From: Janthinobacterium agaricidamnosum
GTDB lineage: Bacteria; Pseudomonadota; Gammaproteobacteria; Burkholderiales; Burkholderiaceae_D
Direction of reading: 5' to 3'
DNA length: 64,000 nt
Assembly: GCF_003667705.1 (NCBI RefSeq)
Contig: NZ_CP033019.1
Span: 4,402,001 to 4,466,000 of the forward strand
The notes beneath the pieces are model-generated. The model worked only from the letters and a program-made list of their open reading frames with translations. It did no database searches and was not told where the DNA came from. How positions within the stretch are numbered: the first letter of the stretch is position 1; every line of letters starts with the position of its first letter. Of the stretch, positions 12,120-20,348 are shown one piece after another. Made by a program: the position numbers and the translations under genes.

Positions 12120-13028
12120 TTACTTGGCGCTGGCGACGGCGGGTGCCGCCACCGGCGTGTACCACACAAAATCCGCCTGCGGCGCCAGCACCGTGGCGCC
12201 CTGCTGGGCGAGCACCAGCACCAGCGGCGCGGGGCCGCCCGTCAAGTCCTGTACATGCAGCGGCACGCCCAGGTCCTTGTGCGCATGGTAGGCGCCGGCG
12301 ATCAGCACGGCGGGCGCGGGCGCGGCCAGCAGGCGCTCGGCCATGCGGCGGTCGCGCTGCTGCTGCACCGACAGCATGGCGGCCAGGCGCGGCGCATCGA
12401 TCTGGTTGTCGTGCATGACGCGGATGATGTCTTTGAGTTTGTCATGCACCTTGCCATCATTGGCCAGATTCGAATGCTTGCCCTGCACGGCCGGCTGGTC
12501 GACAAACAGTTGCTTGATCTCGCTGCGGTCCAGGTTGGCCGACCAGACGGGATACGGCGCGCGCATCACGGTCATGACCAGGTCGCCATATTGCGCCCAC
12601 TTCCAGCCCGGCTGCCAGGCCAGCAGCTCGGCCACGTGTTCGGGGCGCACGACGGGGTCCGTCTGCAGCCACGGCTTGACCTTGTCCACCTTCGCTTGCT
12701 GGTCCGGGTTCAGCATTTCCAGCAGCACGCTGCCTTGCGGACGCTGGCCCTGCAATTGCTGCAGCAGCCACTGCTCGATCTTGTGGTGGCTGAGCTGGTC
12801 ATGCTGCTCGCCCACGATGACCCTCGGGGCGGCGGCCAGCTGGGCCAGCAATTGCTCGGCAGTCAAGCGCTGGCCGCTGCGCAGGTCGACGATCTCGCCC
12901 AGCTGGCGCACGTCTTGCACAGTAGCGGATGCCGCAGTCGTGGTACTCAGCGGAGCGACGCTGCTGCAGGCGCTCAGCGCCAGCACGCAGACGGGCAGGA
13001 TGGCGGCGAGGGACAGGGGGAATTTCAT
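12120..13028 (-). CDS. chaN: ChaN-family haem-associated lipoprotein
   Basis: ChaN (DUF399) proteins are iron-regulated lipoproteins; the Campylobacter homologue binds haem. The 302-aa product starts with a lipoprotein signal and lipobox (LALSACSS, Cys at about 21). It has the family motifs VIVGEQHDQLSHHKIEQWLL, in place of the usual GExHxxxxHH, and VLIAGAYHAHKDLGVPLHV near the C-terminus. It is the first gene of the exbB–exbD–tonB–receptor unit and sits directly behind a good Fur box, so it probably handles haem at the outer membrane when iron is scarce. The exact biochemical role is uncertain. Confidence 0.9.
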   Translation of the reverse strand: MKFPLSLAAILPVCVLALSACSSVAPLSTTTAASATVQDVRQLGEIVDLRSGQRLTAEQLLAQLAAAPRVIVGEQHDQLSHHKIEQWLLQQLQGQRPQGSVLLEMLNPDQQAKVDKVKPWLQTDPVVRPEHVAELLAWQPGWKWAQYGDLVMTVMRAPYPVWSANLDRSEIKQLFVDQPAVQGKHSNLANDGKVHDKLKDIIRVMHDNQIDAPRLAAMLSVQQQRDRRMAERLLAAPAPAVLIAGAYHAHKDLGVPLHVQDLTGGPAPLVLVLAQQGATVLAPQADFVWYTPVAAPAVASAK

Positions 13029-13087
13029 GGCATGGCCTTTCGGGTGGAAGCATGCATTGCAAAATAACTACTGGCGGGCATTTTAAT

Positions 13088-13106
13088 AGAAATGATTCTC
13101 ATTTAC
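13088..13106 (-). promoter_or_regulatory. Fur box upstream of chaN
   Basis: The sequence aaatga-ttc-tcattt (13090–13104) is a perfect 6-bp inverted repeat with a 3-base spacer, matching the AATGATTnTCATT-type core of Fur sites. It lies about 60 bases upstream of the chaN ATG and in the divergent region shared with the flavoprotein gene at 13217. It predicts iron repression of the chaN–exbBD–tonB–receptor unit. Confidence 0.8.
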
Positions 13107-13216
13107 AACCAATGCACGGCACGCCATGCGGATTTTTTTACAAGCGGCAAAAAATTAACTGGCGCTTCAGTGAAATCCCCGGGCGCGGAGTAGAATAAAA
13201 AAAACGGAGGACTTGC

Positions 13217-14626
13217 GTGAATCAAACTGACCAGTTGGCGGTACTGAAAAAACCGCTGCCCGAATCCCTTGCTGCCGTACTTTCCCTGATCTTTGCCGAC
13301 CGCTTTTCCATGACGCAAGCCATGCGCGCACACCATGGCCGCGACGAGTCGAGCTATCCCCCCATGCTGCCCGATGCCGTCATCTTCGCCCATTCCACCG
13401 AGGAAGTGGCGGCCGCCGTCAAGCTGTGCAGCGCGCACGACGTGCCCGTCATCGCCTACGGCAGCGGCACCTCGCTCGAAGGCCATGTGCTGGCCCTGCA
13501 TGGCGGCGTGACGATTGATCTGTCGCAAATGAATCACATGGTCGCCGTGCACAATGAAGACTTGACGGCCACCGTGCAGGCGGGCGTGACACGCAAGCAG
13601 CTGAACGAGGACATCCGCGACACGGGCCTGTTCTTCCCCATCGACCCGGGCGCGAATGCGTCGCTGGGCGGCATGGCGGCCACGCGCGCCTCGGGCACGA
13701 ACGCCGTGCGCTACGGCACCATGCGCGAAAACGTGCTGGCCCTGACGGTGGTCACGGCCGACGGGCGCATCATCAAGACGGGGACCAGGGCGAAAAAATC
13801 GTCGGCCGGCTACGACCTGACGCGTTTATTTGTCGGCAGCGAAGGGACCCTGGGCATCATCACGGAAGTGACGGTAAAACTGTATCCGCTGCCCGAAGCG
13901 ATCTCGGCCGCAGTGTGCTCGTTCCCCGGTACGGGCGAGGCCGTCAGCGCCGTGATCCAGACCATCCAGATGGGTATTCCTGTGGCACGGGTCGAGTTTC
14001 TCGATGAAAATGGCGTCAAGGCCATCAACGCCTACGACAAGATGGCCTTGCCGGAAAAGCCGCTGCTGCTGTTTGAATTCCACGGCACGCCGGCCAGTGT
14101 GGCCGAGCAGGCGCAGCTGGTGCAAGCCATCACGGCGGAACATGGCGCCAGCGATTTCGAGTGGGCCAGCCGACCCGAAGAGCGCTCGCGCCTGTGGGCC
14201 GCTCGCCACAACGCGTACTTCGCCCTGCTGCAGATGCGGCCGGGCAGCCGCGCCATTTCCACCGACTGCTGCGTGCCGATTTCGCGCCTGGCCGAATGCA
14301 TCCTCGCCACCAAGGCCGATTGCGAGGCGCAGGGCCTCGTCTATGCCATCATCGGCCACGTGGGCGACGGCAATTTCCACGTGCAGATGCTGGTCGACCC
14401 CGACGACCCGGCCGACATCGCGCGCGCCGAAAAGGTCAACAGCGACATGGTCACGCGCGCCATCGGCATGGACGGCACGTGCACGGGCGAGCATGGCGTG
14501 GGCATGCACAAGATGGCTTTCCTCGTGGAAGAACATGGCGAGGGCGCCATCGACACCATGCGCGCCCTCAAGCACGCGCTCGATCCGAAGAACATCATGA
14601 ATCCAGGCAAGATCGTGCGCTGGTAA
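13217..14626 (+). CDS. FAD-linked oxidase, D-lactate dehydrogenase (cytochrome)/GlcD-like
   Basis: Enzymes of this family oxidise D-2-hydroxyacids such as D-lactate or glycolate and pass electrons to quinone or cytochrome. The start is GTG at 13217, supported by acggagg seven bases upstream. The 469-aa product has an FAD_binding_4 domain (about 50–230; PVIAYGSGTSLEGH, GLFFPIDPGANASLGGM, FVGSEGTLGIITEVT). The FAD-oxidase C-terminal domain follows, with GHVGDGNFHVQM and TCTGEHGVGMHK, the metal/substrate histidine motifs. It is a single-protein DLD-like form without a separate FeS subunit nearby. D-lactate is the likeliest substrate but glycolate cannot be excluded. A palindromic repeat follows the gene. 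Confidence 0.9.
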   Translation: MNQTDQLAVLKKPLPESLAAVLSLIFADRFSMTQAMRAHHGRDESSYPPMLPDAVIFAHSTEEVAAAVKLCSAHDVPVIAYGSGTSLEGHVLALHGGVTIDLSQMNHMVAVHNEDLTATVQAGVTRKQLNEDIRDTGLFFPIDPGANASLGGMAATRASGTNAVRYGTMRENVLALTVVTADGRIIKTGTRAKKSSAGYDLTRLFVGSEGTLGIITEVTVKLYPLPEAISAAVCSFPGTGEAVSAVIQTIQMGIPVARVEFLDENGVKAINAYDKMALPEKPLLLFEFHGTPASVAEQAQLVQAITAEHGASDFEWASRPEERSRLWAARHNAYFALLQMRPGSRAISTDCCVPISRLAECILATKADCEAQGLVYAIIGHVGDGNFHVQMLVDPDDPADIARAEKVNSDMVTRAIGMDGTCTGEHGVGMHKMAFLVEEHGEGAIDTMRALKHALDPKNIMNPGKIVRW

Positions 14627-14649
14627 AGAAGCGCCATAAGCCTGCAAGC

Positions 14650-14683
14650 AAAAAATGGGGTCAGACCCGCCGGGTCTGACCCC
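14650..14683 (-). terminator. GGGGTCAGACCC palindrome acting as terminator (repeat copy 1)
   Basis: Perfect 12-bp inverted arms ggggtcagaccc/gggtctgacccc (14657–14683, 3-base loop) lie between two convergent genes. On the minus strand the hairpin is followed by six T residues (14650–14655), an excellent intrinsic terminator for the GNAT gene. The same palindrome recurs at 29619 and, altered, at 54466, so it is also a dispersed repeat family. Confidence 0.75.
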
Positions 14684-14696
14684 AGCCTTGGCCATT

Positions 14697-15170
14697 TTAC
14701 AACTCCATGCGCATCGGCACGAAAGCGATGCCGCCCGTTTCCACCTTCGGCCCCGTGGCGACAAAGCCCAGGCTTTGATACAGGGGCAAGGCGTAGGCCG
14801 AGGAATTGACGGTAAAGGCCGTCACATCGCCCTTGGCCAGCGACGCGTCGCGGGCTGCCTGCCACAGGCGGCGCGCCATGCCGCGCCGGTGCAGGGCGCG
14901 CGGCACGAACATGTGGAACAGATGCGTGTTGTCGCGCATGGCCACCACGCCGGCCAGTACGCCGTCGATATGCGCGAGCTGGTAGGCGTAATTGGGCAGC
15001 GACAGATAGCCTTCGATGGCGGGCTGGCGGCAGTTCTCGATGAACTTTTCCGCCCCCGCGCCGTCCGGGTGCAGGGTCAAAAAGGGCATCAAGTCGTCGA
15101 TCAGGGCGACGATGGCGGGCGCGTCGGCGACCAGGGCGGGACGCAGTGTCGGTTCGGGGAGTGTCGTCAT
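14697..15170 (-). CDS. GNAT-family N-acetyltransferase
   Basis: The 157-aa product has the GNAT fold. An N-terminal LRPALVADAPAIVALIDDLMPF segment is followed by an acetyl-CoA-binding region of the form HLFHMFVPRALHRRGMARRLWQAA, where RRGMAR is the Q/RxxGxA pyrophosphate loop, and by the C-terminal NSSAYALPLYQSLGFV motif. The acceptor is unknown. The start is uncertain. ATG 15170 begins a normal GNAT N-terminus but has no close SD. A strong ggaggaggg lies about 17 bases further upstream, and a TTG at 15206 could add 12 residues. It lies 39 bases downstream of dnaE2 on the same strand. Confidence 0.85.
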   Translation of the reverse strand: MTTLPEPTLRPALVADAPAIVALIDDLMPFLTLHPDGAGAEKFIENCRQPAIEGYLSLPNYAYQLAHIDGVLAGVVAMRDNTHLFHMFVPRALHRRGMARRLWQAARDASLAKGDVTAFTVNSSAYALPLYQSLGFVATGPKVETGGIAFVPMRMEL

Positions 15171-15209
15171 ATTCAAATAATGCCATGCCCTCCTCCCCGC
15201 CGGCAACTC

Positions 15210-18200
15210 TCAGCAAAAATCGCGGCTGCTGGTCCGCAAGCGCCCCAGCAAGTGCGACATATCGACCAGGTGCTTGGCCACCAGGTTGCGCACGATGCCT
15301 TCCCTTTGCCAAACACCGTACACGCCCAGCAGCGGCGCGCTCAGCACTTCACGCCGCTGGCTTGCCACCAGGTCGGGCCAGACGATGACGTTGACCGTGC
15401 CCGTCTCGTCTTCCAGGGTCATGAAGATGACGCCCTTGGCCGTGCCCGGACGCTGGCGCACGGTGACGATGCCGCAGGCGCGCGCCACTTGCCCGCTCGT
15501 GTACGTCATCAGCGTGGACGCCGGCATGAAGCGCTGTTCCAGCAATTGTTTGCGCAGCAGCGCCAGCGGGTGGCGGCCCAGGGTCAGGCCTTGCGCGCGG
15601 TAGTCGCTGACGATGCTCTCGCCTTCCGTCGGCGCGGCCAGCACGGGCAAATCTTCCTCTTGCGTGGTATCGCGCAGCAAGTCCCTGTCGGGCACGGCGC
15701 CGGCCGCCTGCCACAGCGCTTCGCGCCGGTGCCCGGCCAGCGCATGCAGCGCGTTGCCGGCAGCGAGCACCTGCAAGTCATGGCGATCCAGGCCGCCACG
15801 CCGGGCCAGGTCGGCCACATCGGCGAAGACGGCGATGGCGCGCGCATCCTCGATGCGTTGGGCAGCCTGCGCGCGCATGCCGAACAGGCTGTTCAAGCCC
15901 AGGCGCACGGCCGGTGCATCACGTTGCGCGCCCTGCCCTGCCGGCGCTTCCAGCGCCGCCTCCCAGCCGCTGACAGCCACATCGACGGGCAGCACCTGTA
16001 CGCCATGGCGGTGCGCATCCTGCACCAGTTGCGAAGGGCTGTAAAAACCCATGGGCTGGCTGTTGAGCAAGGCGCACAGGAAGACGGCCGGTTCGTGGCA
16101 TTTCAGCCAGGAACTGGCGTAGGTCAGCAGCGCGAAACTGGCCGCGTGCGACTCCGGAAAACCGTATTCGCCAAAGCCCTCGATCTGGCTGAAGATGGCT
16201 TCCGCAAACTTGCGTTCATAATCATTTTTGACCATCGTTTCGACGATGCGTTCCTTGTAATTGTTCATGCCGCCCTTGCGTTTCCAGGCCGCCATGGCGC
16301 GCCGTAGCTGGTCCGCTTCGCCGGGCGTGAAATCGGCCGCGATGATGGCCACCTGCATCACCTGTTCCTGGAAAATCGGGATGCCCAGGGTGCGTCCCAG
16401 CGCCTTGTCCAGGCCCTTCGGATACTCGACCGGCTCTTTCTGCTGGCGCCGCTGCAGATAAGGATGCACCATGCCGCCCTGGATGGGCCCGGGGCGCACG
16501 AGCGCCACCTCGATGACGAGGTCGTAGAATTCTCGGGGACGCAGCCGGGGCAGCATGCTCATCTGCGCGCGCGACTCGATCTGGAATACGCCGATGGTGT
16601 CCGCCTGGCACATCATGTCGTAGGTGGCGGGGTCTTCGGCGGGAATATCCTGCAGGCGGAATTCCTCGCCGCGCCGCCCGCTCACCAGTTCCAGGGCGCG
16701 GCGCAGGGCCGACAGCATGCCCAGCGCCAGCACGTCGACCTTCATCAAGCCCAGCTCTTCCAGGTCGTTCTTGTCCCACTCGATGACGCTGCGCTCGGCC
16801 ATGCTGGCGTTTTCGATCGGCACCAGGCGCGACAATTTTCCTTGCGCGATGACAAAGCCGCCCGGATGCTGCGACAAATGGCGGGGAAAGCCCAGCAGCT
16901 GCTGCGCCAGGCCCGCCCATTGCTGCGACAATTCTGCCTCCGGGTCCAGCCCGCATTCGGCCAGGCGCTCCAGCAGATCGCGCTTGCCGTCGAACCAGCG
17001 ATGCGCCTTGGCCACCTTTTCCACGATGGCCAGATCGATCCCCAGCGCCCGCCCGCTGTCGCGCAAGGCGCTCTTCGGCCGGTAGCTGATCACCACGGCC
17101 GCCAGCGCGGCCCGTTCGCGCCCATATTTGCCGTAGATATATTGGATGACCTCTTCGCGCCGCTGGTGCTCGAAATCGACGTCGATATCGGGCGGCTCGT
17201 TGCGCTCGCGCGACATGAAGCGCCCGACCAGGCAATTGCCGCGCGCGGGGTCCACTTCCGTAATGTGCAGGCAATAGCAGACGGCCGAATTGGCGGCCGA
17301 ACCCCGGCCCTGGCACAGGATGTTTTGCGAGCGCGCAAAGCGCACGATGTCGTAGACGGTCAAAAAATACGCTTCGTAGGAAAGATCCCGGATCAGCTCC
17401 AGCTCCTGTTCGATCTGCTCCTGCACGTTGGCTGGAATACCGAGAGGAAAGCGCAGCAGCGCGCCCGCATACGTTTCTTCGCGCAGATACGTCGCCGGCG
17501 TGTGGCCGTGCGGCACCAGCTCGACGGGATAGTCATAGCGCAGGCTGTCGAGCGAAAACGTGCACTGACCCGCAATGTGCACGGTTTCCGCCAGTACTTG
17601 CGGCGGATACACATTGGCCAGGCGCAAGCGCGCGCGCAGATGCTGTTCCGCATTTTGCGCCAACGCATAGCCGCACTCGCCCACGGGTTTGCCCACGCGG
17701 ATCGCGCACAGGGTGTCGAGCAAGGGCTTGCGCGACCGCACGTGCATGCACACATGGCCGACGGCTGCCACGGACAAGCCCAGCGCCTGCGCCACCTCCT
17801 GCACGGCGCTGCGGTGCGCGTCATCCTGCGCCCGCTGCAGCAGGTTCAGGCCGATCCAGCTGCGCTCGCGGCCAAAGGTGGACGCCATCCACTCACCCTG
17901 CGCGCGCATGGTTTCCGCCTCGGCCGCATAGCCGGGCAGCAAGATCATCAAACAGCCGGGCAAGCCCCGCAAATGGGCAAACTCCGCCGATGGCGCGGTG
18001 AAATCATCGGGCGTCAGCAGATAGCGCCCCTTGGCCACCCGCGTGCGCGCCATGGTGATCAATTCCGACAAGTTGCCGTAACCATCGATATCGCGCACCA
18101 GGGCCAGCAGGGACGGCCCCGGACTGCCGTCGGCCTGCGTCAAATGGAAATGCGCGCCGATAATCAGGTGAAAACCGGCCCGCTTGGCCACCGCATGGGC

Positions 18201-18365
18201 GCGCACGACGCCGGCCAGCGAACACTCGTCAGTAATGGCCAGCGCCTTGTAACCGAGCTGCACGGAGCGCGCCACCAGCTCTTCCGCATGCGAGGCCCCA
18301 TGCAGGAAGCTGAAATTGCTCAGGCAGTACAACTCAGCATACTCGGGTAAGACGGCGCCCCACAT
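15210..18365 (-). CDS. dnaE2: Error-prone DNA polymerase III alpha subunit DnaE2
   Basis: DnaE2 carries out SOS-induced mutagenic translesion synthesis together with ImuA and ImuB. The 1051-aa protein starts with the DnaE2-type PHP domain (SNFSFLHGASHAEELV, about 16–31). It has the polymerase active-site acidic cluster PDIDVDF at 392–398, then GSAANSAVCYCL and YPKGLDKALGRTLGIPIFQEQVM fingers-region motifs, and ends with an OB-fold (GIVTVRQRPGTAKGVIFMTLEDETG). Length is typical of DnaE2 and shorter than replicative DnaE1. A LexA box lies 13 bases upstream of the ATG. Its usual neighbours imuA and imuB are about 18.5 kb away, with their own LexA box. Confidence 0.97.
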   Translation of the reverse strand: MWGAVLPEYAELYCLSNFSFLHGASHAEELVARSVQLGYKALAITDECSLAGVVRAHAVAKRAGFHLIIGAHFHLTQADGSPGPSLLALVRDIDGYGNLSELITMARTRVAKGRYLLTPDDFTAPSAEFAHLRGLPGCLMILLPGYAAEAETMRAQGEWMASTFGRERSWIGLNLLQRAQDDAHRSAVQEVAQALGLSVAAVGHVCMHVRSRKPLLDTLCAIRVGKPVGECGYALAQNAEQHLRARLRLANVYPPQVLAETVHIAGQCTFSLDSLRYDYPVELVPHGHTPATYLREETYAGALLRFPLGIPANVQEQIEQELELIRDLSYEAYFLTVYDIVRFARSQNILCQGRGSAANSAVCYCLHITEVDPARGNCLVGRFMSRERNEPPDIDVDFEHQRREEVIQYIYGKYGRERAALAAVVISYRPKSALRDSGRALGIDLAIVEKVAKAHRWFDGKRDLLERLAECGLDPEAELSQQWAGLAQQLLGFPRHLSQHPGGFVIAQGKLSRLVPIENASMAERSVIEWDKNDLEELGLMKVDVLALGMLSALRRALELVSGRRGEEFRLQDIPAEDPATYDMMCQADTIGVFQIESRAQMSMLPRLRPREFYDLVIEVALVRPGPIQGGMVHPYLQRRQQKEPVEYPKGLDKALGRTLGIPIFQEQVMQVAIIAADFTPGEADQLRRAMAAWKRKGGMNNYKERIVETMVKNDYERKFAEAIFSQIEGFGEYGFPESHAASFALLTYASSWLKCHEPAVFLCALLNSQPMGFYSPSQLVQDAHRHGVQVLPVDVAVSGWEAALEAPAGQGAQRDAPAVRLGLNSLFGMRAQAAQRIEDARAIAVFADVADLARRGGLDRHDLQVLAAGNALHALAGHRREALWQAAGAVPDRDLLRDTTQEEDLPVLAAPTEGESIVSDYRAQGLTLGRHPLALLRKQLLEQRFMPASTLMTYTSGQVARACGIVTVRQRPGTAKGVIFMTLEDETGTVNVIVWPDLVASQRREVLSAPLLGVYGVWQREGIVRNLVAKHLVDMSHLLGRLRTSSRDFC

Positions 18366-18377
18366 GATCTACCTCAA

Positions 18378-18397
18378 TACTGTATATAAACACAGTA
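18378..18397 (-). promoter_or_regulatory. LexA (SOS) box of dnaE2
   Basis: The 20-base site tactgtatataaacacagta contains CTGT-N8-ACAG, the gammaproteobacterial/betaproteobacterial LexA consensus, with flanking TA/TA. It ends 13 bases from the dnaE2 start, where bound LexA would block transcription. Confidence 0.92.
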
Positions 18398-18530
18398 TAT
18401 TATACTCATCTGGAATCAAGTAGCCGGCTCCAGTCGGATAGTGTTCATTTTGATAGGCACACGGAGCGTCTGCCGGCCGGCACTTGGCTTTGGCCTGTCG
18501 CATGACGGACCAAATTGATAGTCCGGCAAA

Positions 18531-18881
18531 TCAGTTAGCAACTATGCGAAACTCCGTCGCTGTGGCTACGGGACGAACTTGATTTCGCTCCCGTTTCAAT
18601 TCCACGATGCCGTAATTGGACATTGTTTTCAATGTGCGCGACAGGTTGCTCGGTTTACGGCCCGTTGTTTCAGCCAATGCAGAGATGGATTCCGGTTGTG
18701 TTTCCAGAATCACGTGCAACAACGCCCGGTTTTCGTCGCTCAAGACTTCCGCCAGCGATTTGATCGAAGTGAACCAGACCTTGGGCTCATCCGCCTTCGG
18801 TTTATATATGCCGCGAGCGATGGCGAGCACGCGTTCGCGGATTTTCTCTTGCGGCATGATGCCAATAAAAATCGGTTTCAT
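18531..18881 (-). CDS. tumA: Antitoxin of TumE/TumA-type system, HTH protein
   Basis: The 116-aa product has an N-terminal segment followed by the VWFTSIKSLAEVLSDENRALL motif of this antitoxin family. A winged helix-turn-helix with the recognition-helix region SALAETTGRKPSNLSRTLKTM (about 68–88) follows. Such antitoxins neutralise the TumE-family toxin and usually bind their own promoter. Its ATG overlaps the stop of the toxin gene by four bases, the toxin-first order seen in tumE–tumA. The pair is visibly less GC-rich than its surroundings, suggesting acquisition. The family call rests on motif recall, not a search. Confidence 0.85.
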   Translation of the reverse strand: MKPIFIGIMPQEKIRERVLAIARGIYKPKADEPKVWFTSIKSLAEVLSDENRALLHVILETQPESISALAETTGRKPSNLSRTLKTMSNYGIVELKRERNQVRPVATATEFRIVAN

Positions 18882-19243
18882 TGCTTTTTTACCTCCAGCA
18901 AAACGCGGTCCACGTCAGCAAAGAAATCACTGATCAGATGCTGCGCATCCTTGAATTCGTATGGCACTCCCTGATCTGACGGATGCCGGTGTTTATGGTC
19001 AAAAGCCACGATACGTCCCGCATATTTGAATTTCTTTGGCGGCTTTACCATGTGCGCATTGTCGTAACCGAGGATGCGTTTGCCATACGGTTCGTGCAGC
19101 GTCAGCGAGTAGCGTATGCCGTGAGGAATCTCATCCGACACTTCCGTCCGCCTGGCTTCTATCTTGATCCAATAACCGCCATCCTGGTCGAGGATGGAGC
19201 CATCCAGGTCCAGCAATGTATCAATGGCAGGATCGGTCCGCAT
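18878..19243 (-). CDS. tumE: TumE-family toxin (DUF6516)
   Basis: The 121-aa product matches the TumE/DUF6516 pattern I know: DxxLDLDGSI…GYWIKIEARRTE near the start, then HGIRYSLTLHEPYGKRILGYDNAH in the middle, and a basic FDHKHRHPSDQGVPYEFKDA block (His/Lys/Asp-rich, a possible active site). TumE of Pseudomonas plasmids is reported as a growth-inhibiting toxin paired with TumA; the molecular target is not evident here. No clear SD precedes the ATG, so translation may be weak or leaderless. An inverted repeat just upstream could be the autoregulatory operator. Confidence 0.87.
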   Translation of the reverse strand: MRTDPAIDTLLDLDGSILDQDGGYWIKIEARRTEVSDEIPHGIRYSLTLHEPYGKRILGYDNAHMVKPPKKFKYAGRIVAFDHKHRHPSDQGVPYEFKDAQHLISDFFADVDRVLLEVKKQ

Positions 19244-19252
19244 GCGGAAAGT

Positions 19253-19269
19253 ATATCATCTGTTGATAT
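19253..19269 (-). promoter_or_regulatory. Inverted repeat upstream of tumE, candidate operator
   Basis: The arms atatca/tgatat flank tctgt, forming a perfect 6-bp inverted repeat 10 bases upstream of the tumE ATG. Position and symmetry fit the autoregulatory binding site of an HTH antitoxin. Confidence 0.5.
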
Positions 19270-19385
19270 GTCACTTCCACGAAAGCCTCAATAACTGCAG
19301 CCTTTGACTCCATCCGGCCAAGACATCGAGAAGCTTTGCACTTATTTTCGTTTATGCTGATGTTTTATCTTGCCCATCGTCCGCC

Positions 19386-20171
19386 ATGATCGTTCACTTA
19401 TTAAAATGTTTCGGTGCCGCCCCCGGTGGCGGCAATGCGGCGCTGGTCGTGGAAAACGACGGCAGCAGCGAAACGGCGCGCCAGACCTTCGCCCGCGAAC
19501 GGCAAGTGAGCGCCTGCGTCTTCATCGACCGGCAGGCCGATGGCGCCGTCGTGCTCGACTATTTTTATCCGCACACGCGCAGCCCCCTGTGCCTGCACGC
19601 CACCCTGGCGGCCGCGCATGTGCTGCTGACGGCGCCCGGCGCGCCGGCGGCGCTGACGGTGAGCACGGCCATGCGCGGGCAAGCCTTGCAGCTGGTGCGC
19701 CGCGCGGAAGGGATATTCATCGGCTTGACATCGCAGCCGGCACCGGCCGTCATGCTGGAAAAATATGTGCCGTCCGAACTCATGGGCCAGCACATGCACT
19801 TGCTGTCGCCGCCCGTGATCGCCTCCGCCGGCAGCCCGAAACTGCTGCTGGAAGTGGCCGACCGCACCACCCTGCGCGCACTGCGGCCTAACCTGGAACT
19901 GATCGCCGACTGGAGCGCCTTACATCAGGTCAGCGGCTGCTATGCGTATTGCCGCACGGGCGAGCATGAATATGAAGGGCGCAACTTCAACCACCGCGAT
20001 CCGGCGCTGGAAGACAGCGCCACGGGCGTGGCGGCGGGCGCGCTGTCAGCGCACCGACAACAGTCGCTGCGCCTGCATCAGGGCTACGTGACGCAGCAGC
20101 CGTGTCTGATCGAGGTGCAATACAGCACGCAGGCAATCTGGGTGGGTGGCATGGTGCAGCGCAGCACCTGA
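19386..20171 (+). CDS. PhzF-family isomerase-like protein
   Basis: PhzF-fold proteins are two-lobed isomerases/epimerases related to diaminopimelate epimerase; PhzF itself isomerises DHHA in phenazine synthesis. The 261-aa product has the N-terminal GNAALVV segment, the RQVSACVFIDRQ and FYPHTRSPLCLHATLAAAHVL motifs (normally F-x-P-x-x-E-xx-CGH-AT), and the C-terminal FNHRDPALEDSATGVAAGAL motif. The usual catalytic Glu region is altered (RSPLCLHAT in place of EVPLCGHAT), so activity may differ. No phenazine genes are nearby, so a phenazine role is unlikely. It stands alone, upstream of a TonB receptor on the same strand. Confidence 0.85.
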   Translation: MIVHLLKCFGAAPGGGNAALVVENDGSSETARQTFARERQVSACVFIDRQADGAVVLDYFYPHTRSPLCLHATLAAAHVLLTAPGAPAALTVSTAMRGQALQLVRRAEGIFIGLTSQPAPAVMLEKYVPSELMGQHMHLLSPPVIASAGSPKLLLEVADRTTLRALRPNLELIADWSALHQVSGCYAYCRTGEHEYEGRNFNHRDPALEDSATGVAAGALSAHRQQSLRLHQGYVTQQPCLIEVQYSTQAIWVGGMVQRST

Positions 20172-20348
20172 ACGGGGCATCACGCACCAGTACAAGGCAA
20201 GCCGGGTAGCGGCCAAAAGAGAATCAACCAGGAAACAACAGTTACAGCAAATTTGTAATAACAAAACAAAGTATCGCTGGTGAATGCTGAAATGATGGCA
20301 CTAGAATCAAGTCACGAATCTTGCTCATCAGCCACTTGGAGACACTGC

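Noticed and set aside
16464..18350. Long plus-strand open frame (628 codons)
   Set aside because: It lies opposite dnaE2 and is a GC-skewed shadow with biased residue content and no family pattern.
19386..20171. Phenazine biosynthesis via the PhzF-like gene
   Set aside because: No other phz gene is in the window and the usual catalytic motif is altered.
20172..20348. Fur box upstream of the TonB receptor at 20349
   Set aside because: The spacer has gagaatca-like fragments but no inverted repeat resembling a Fur site.
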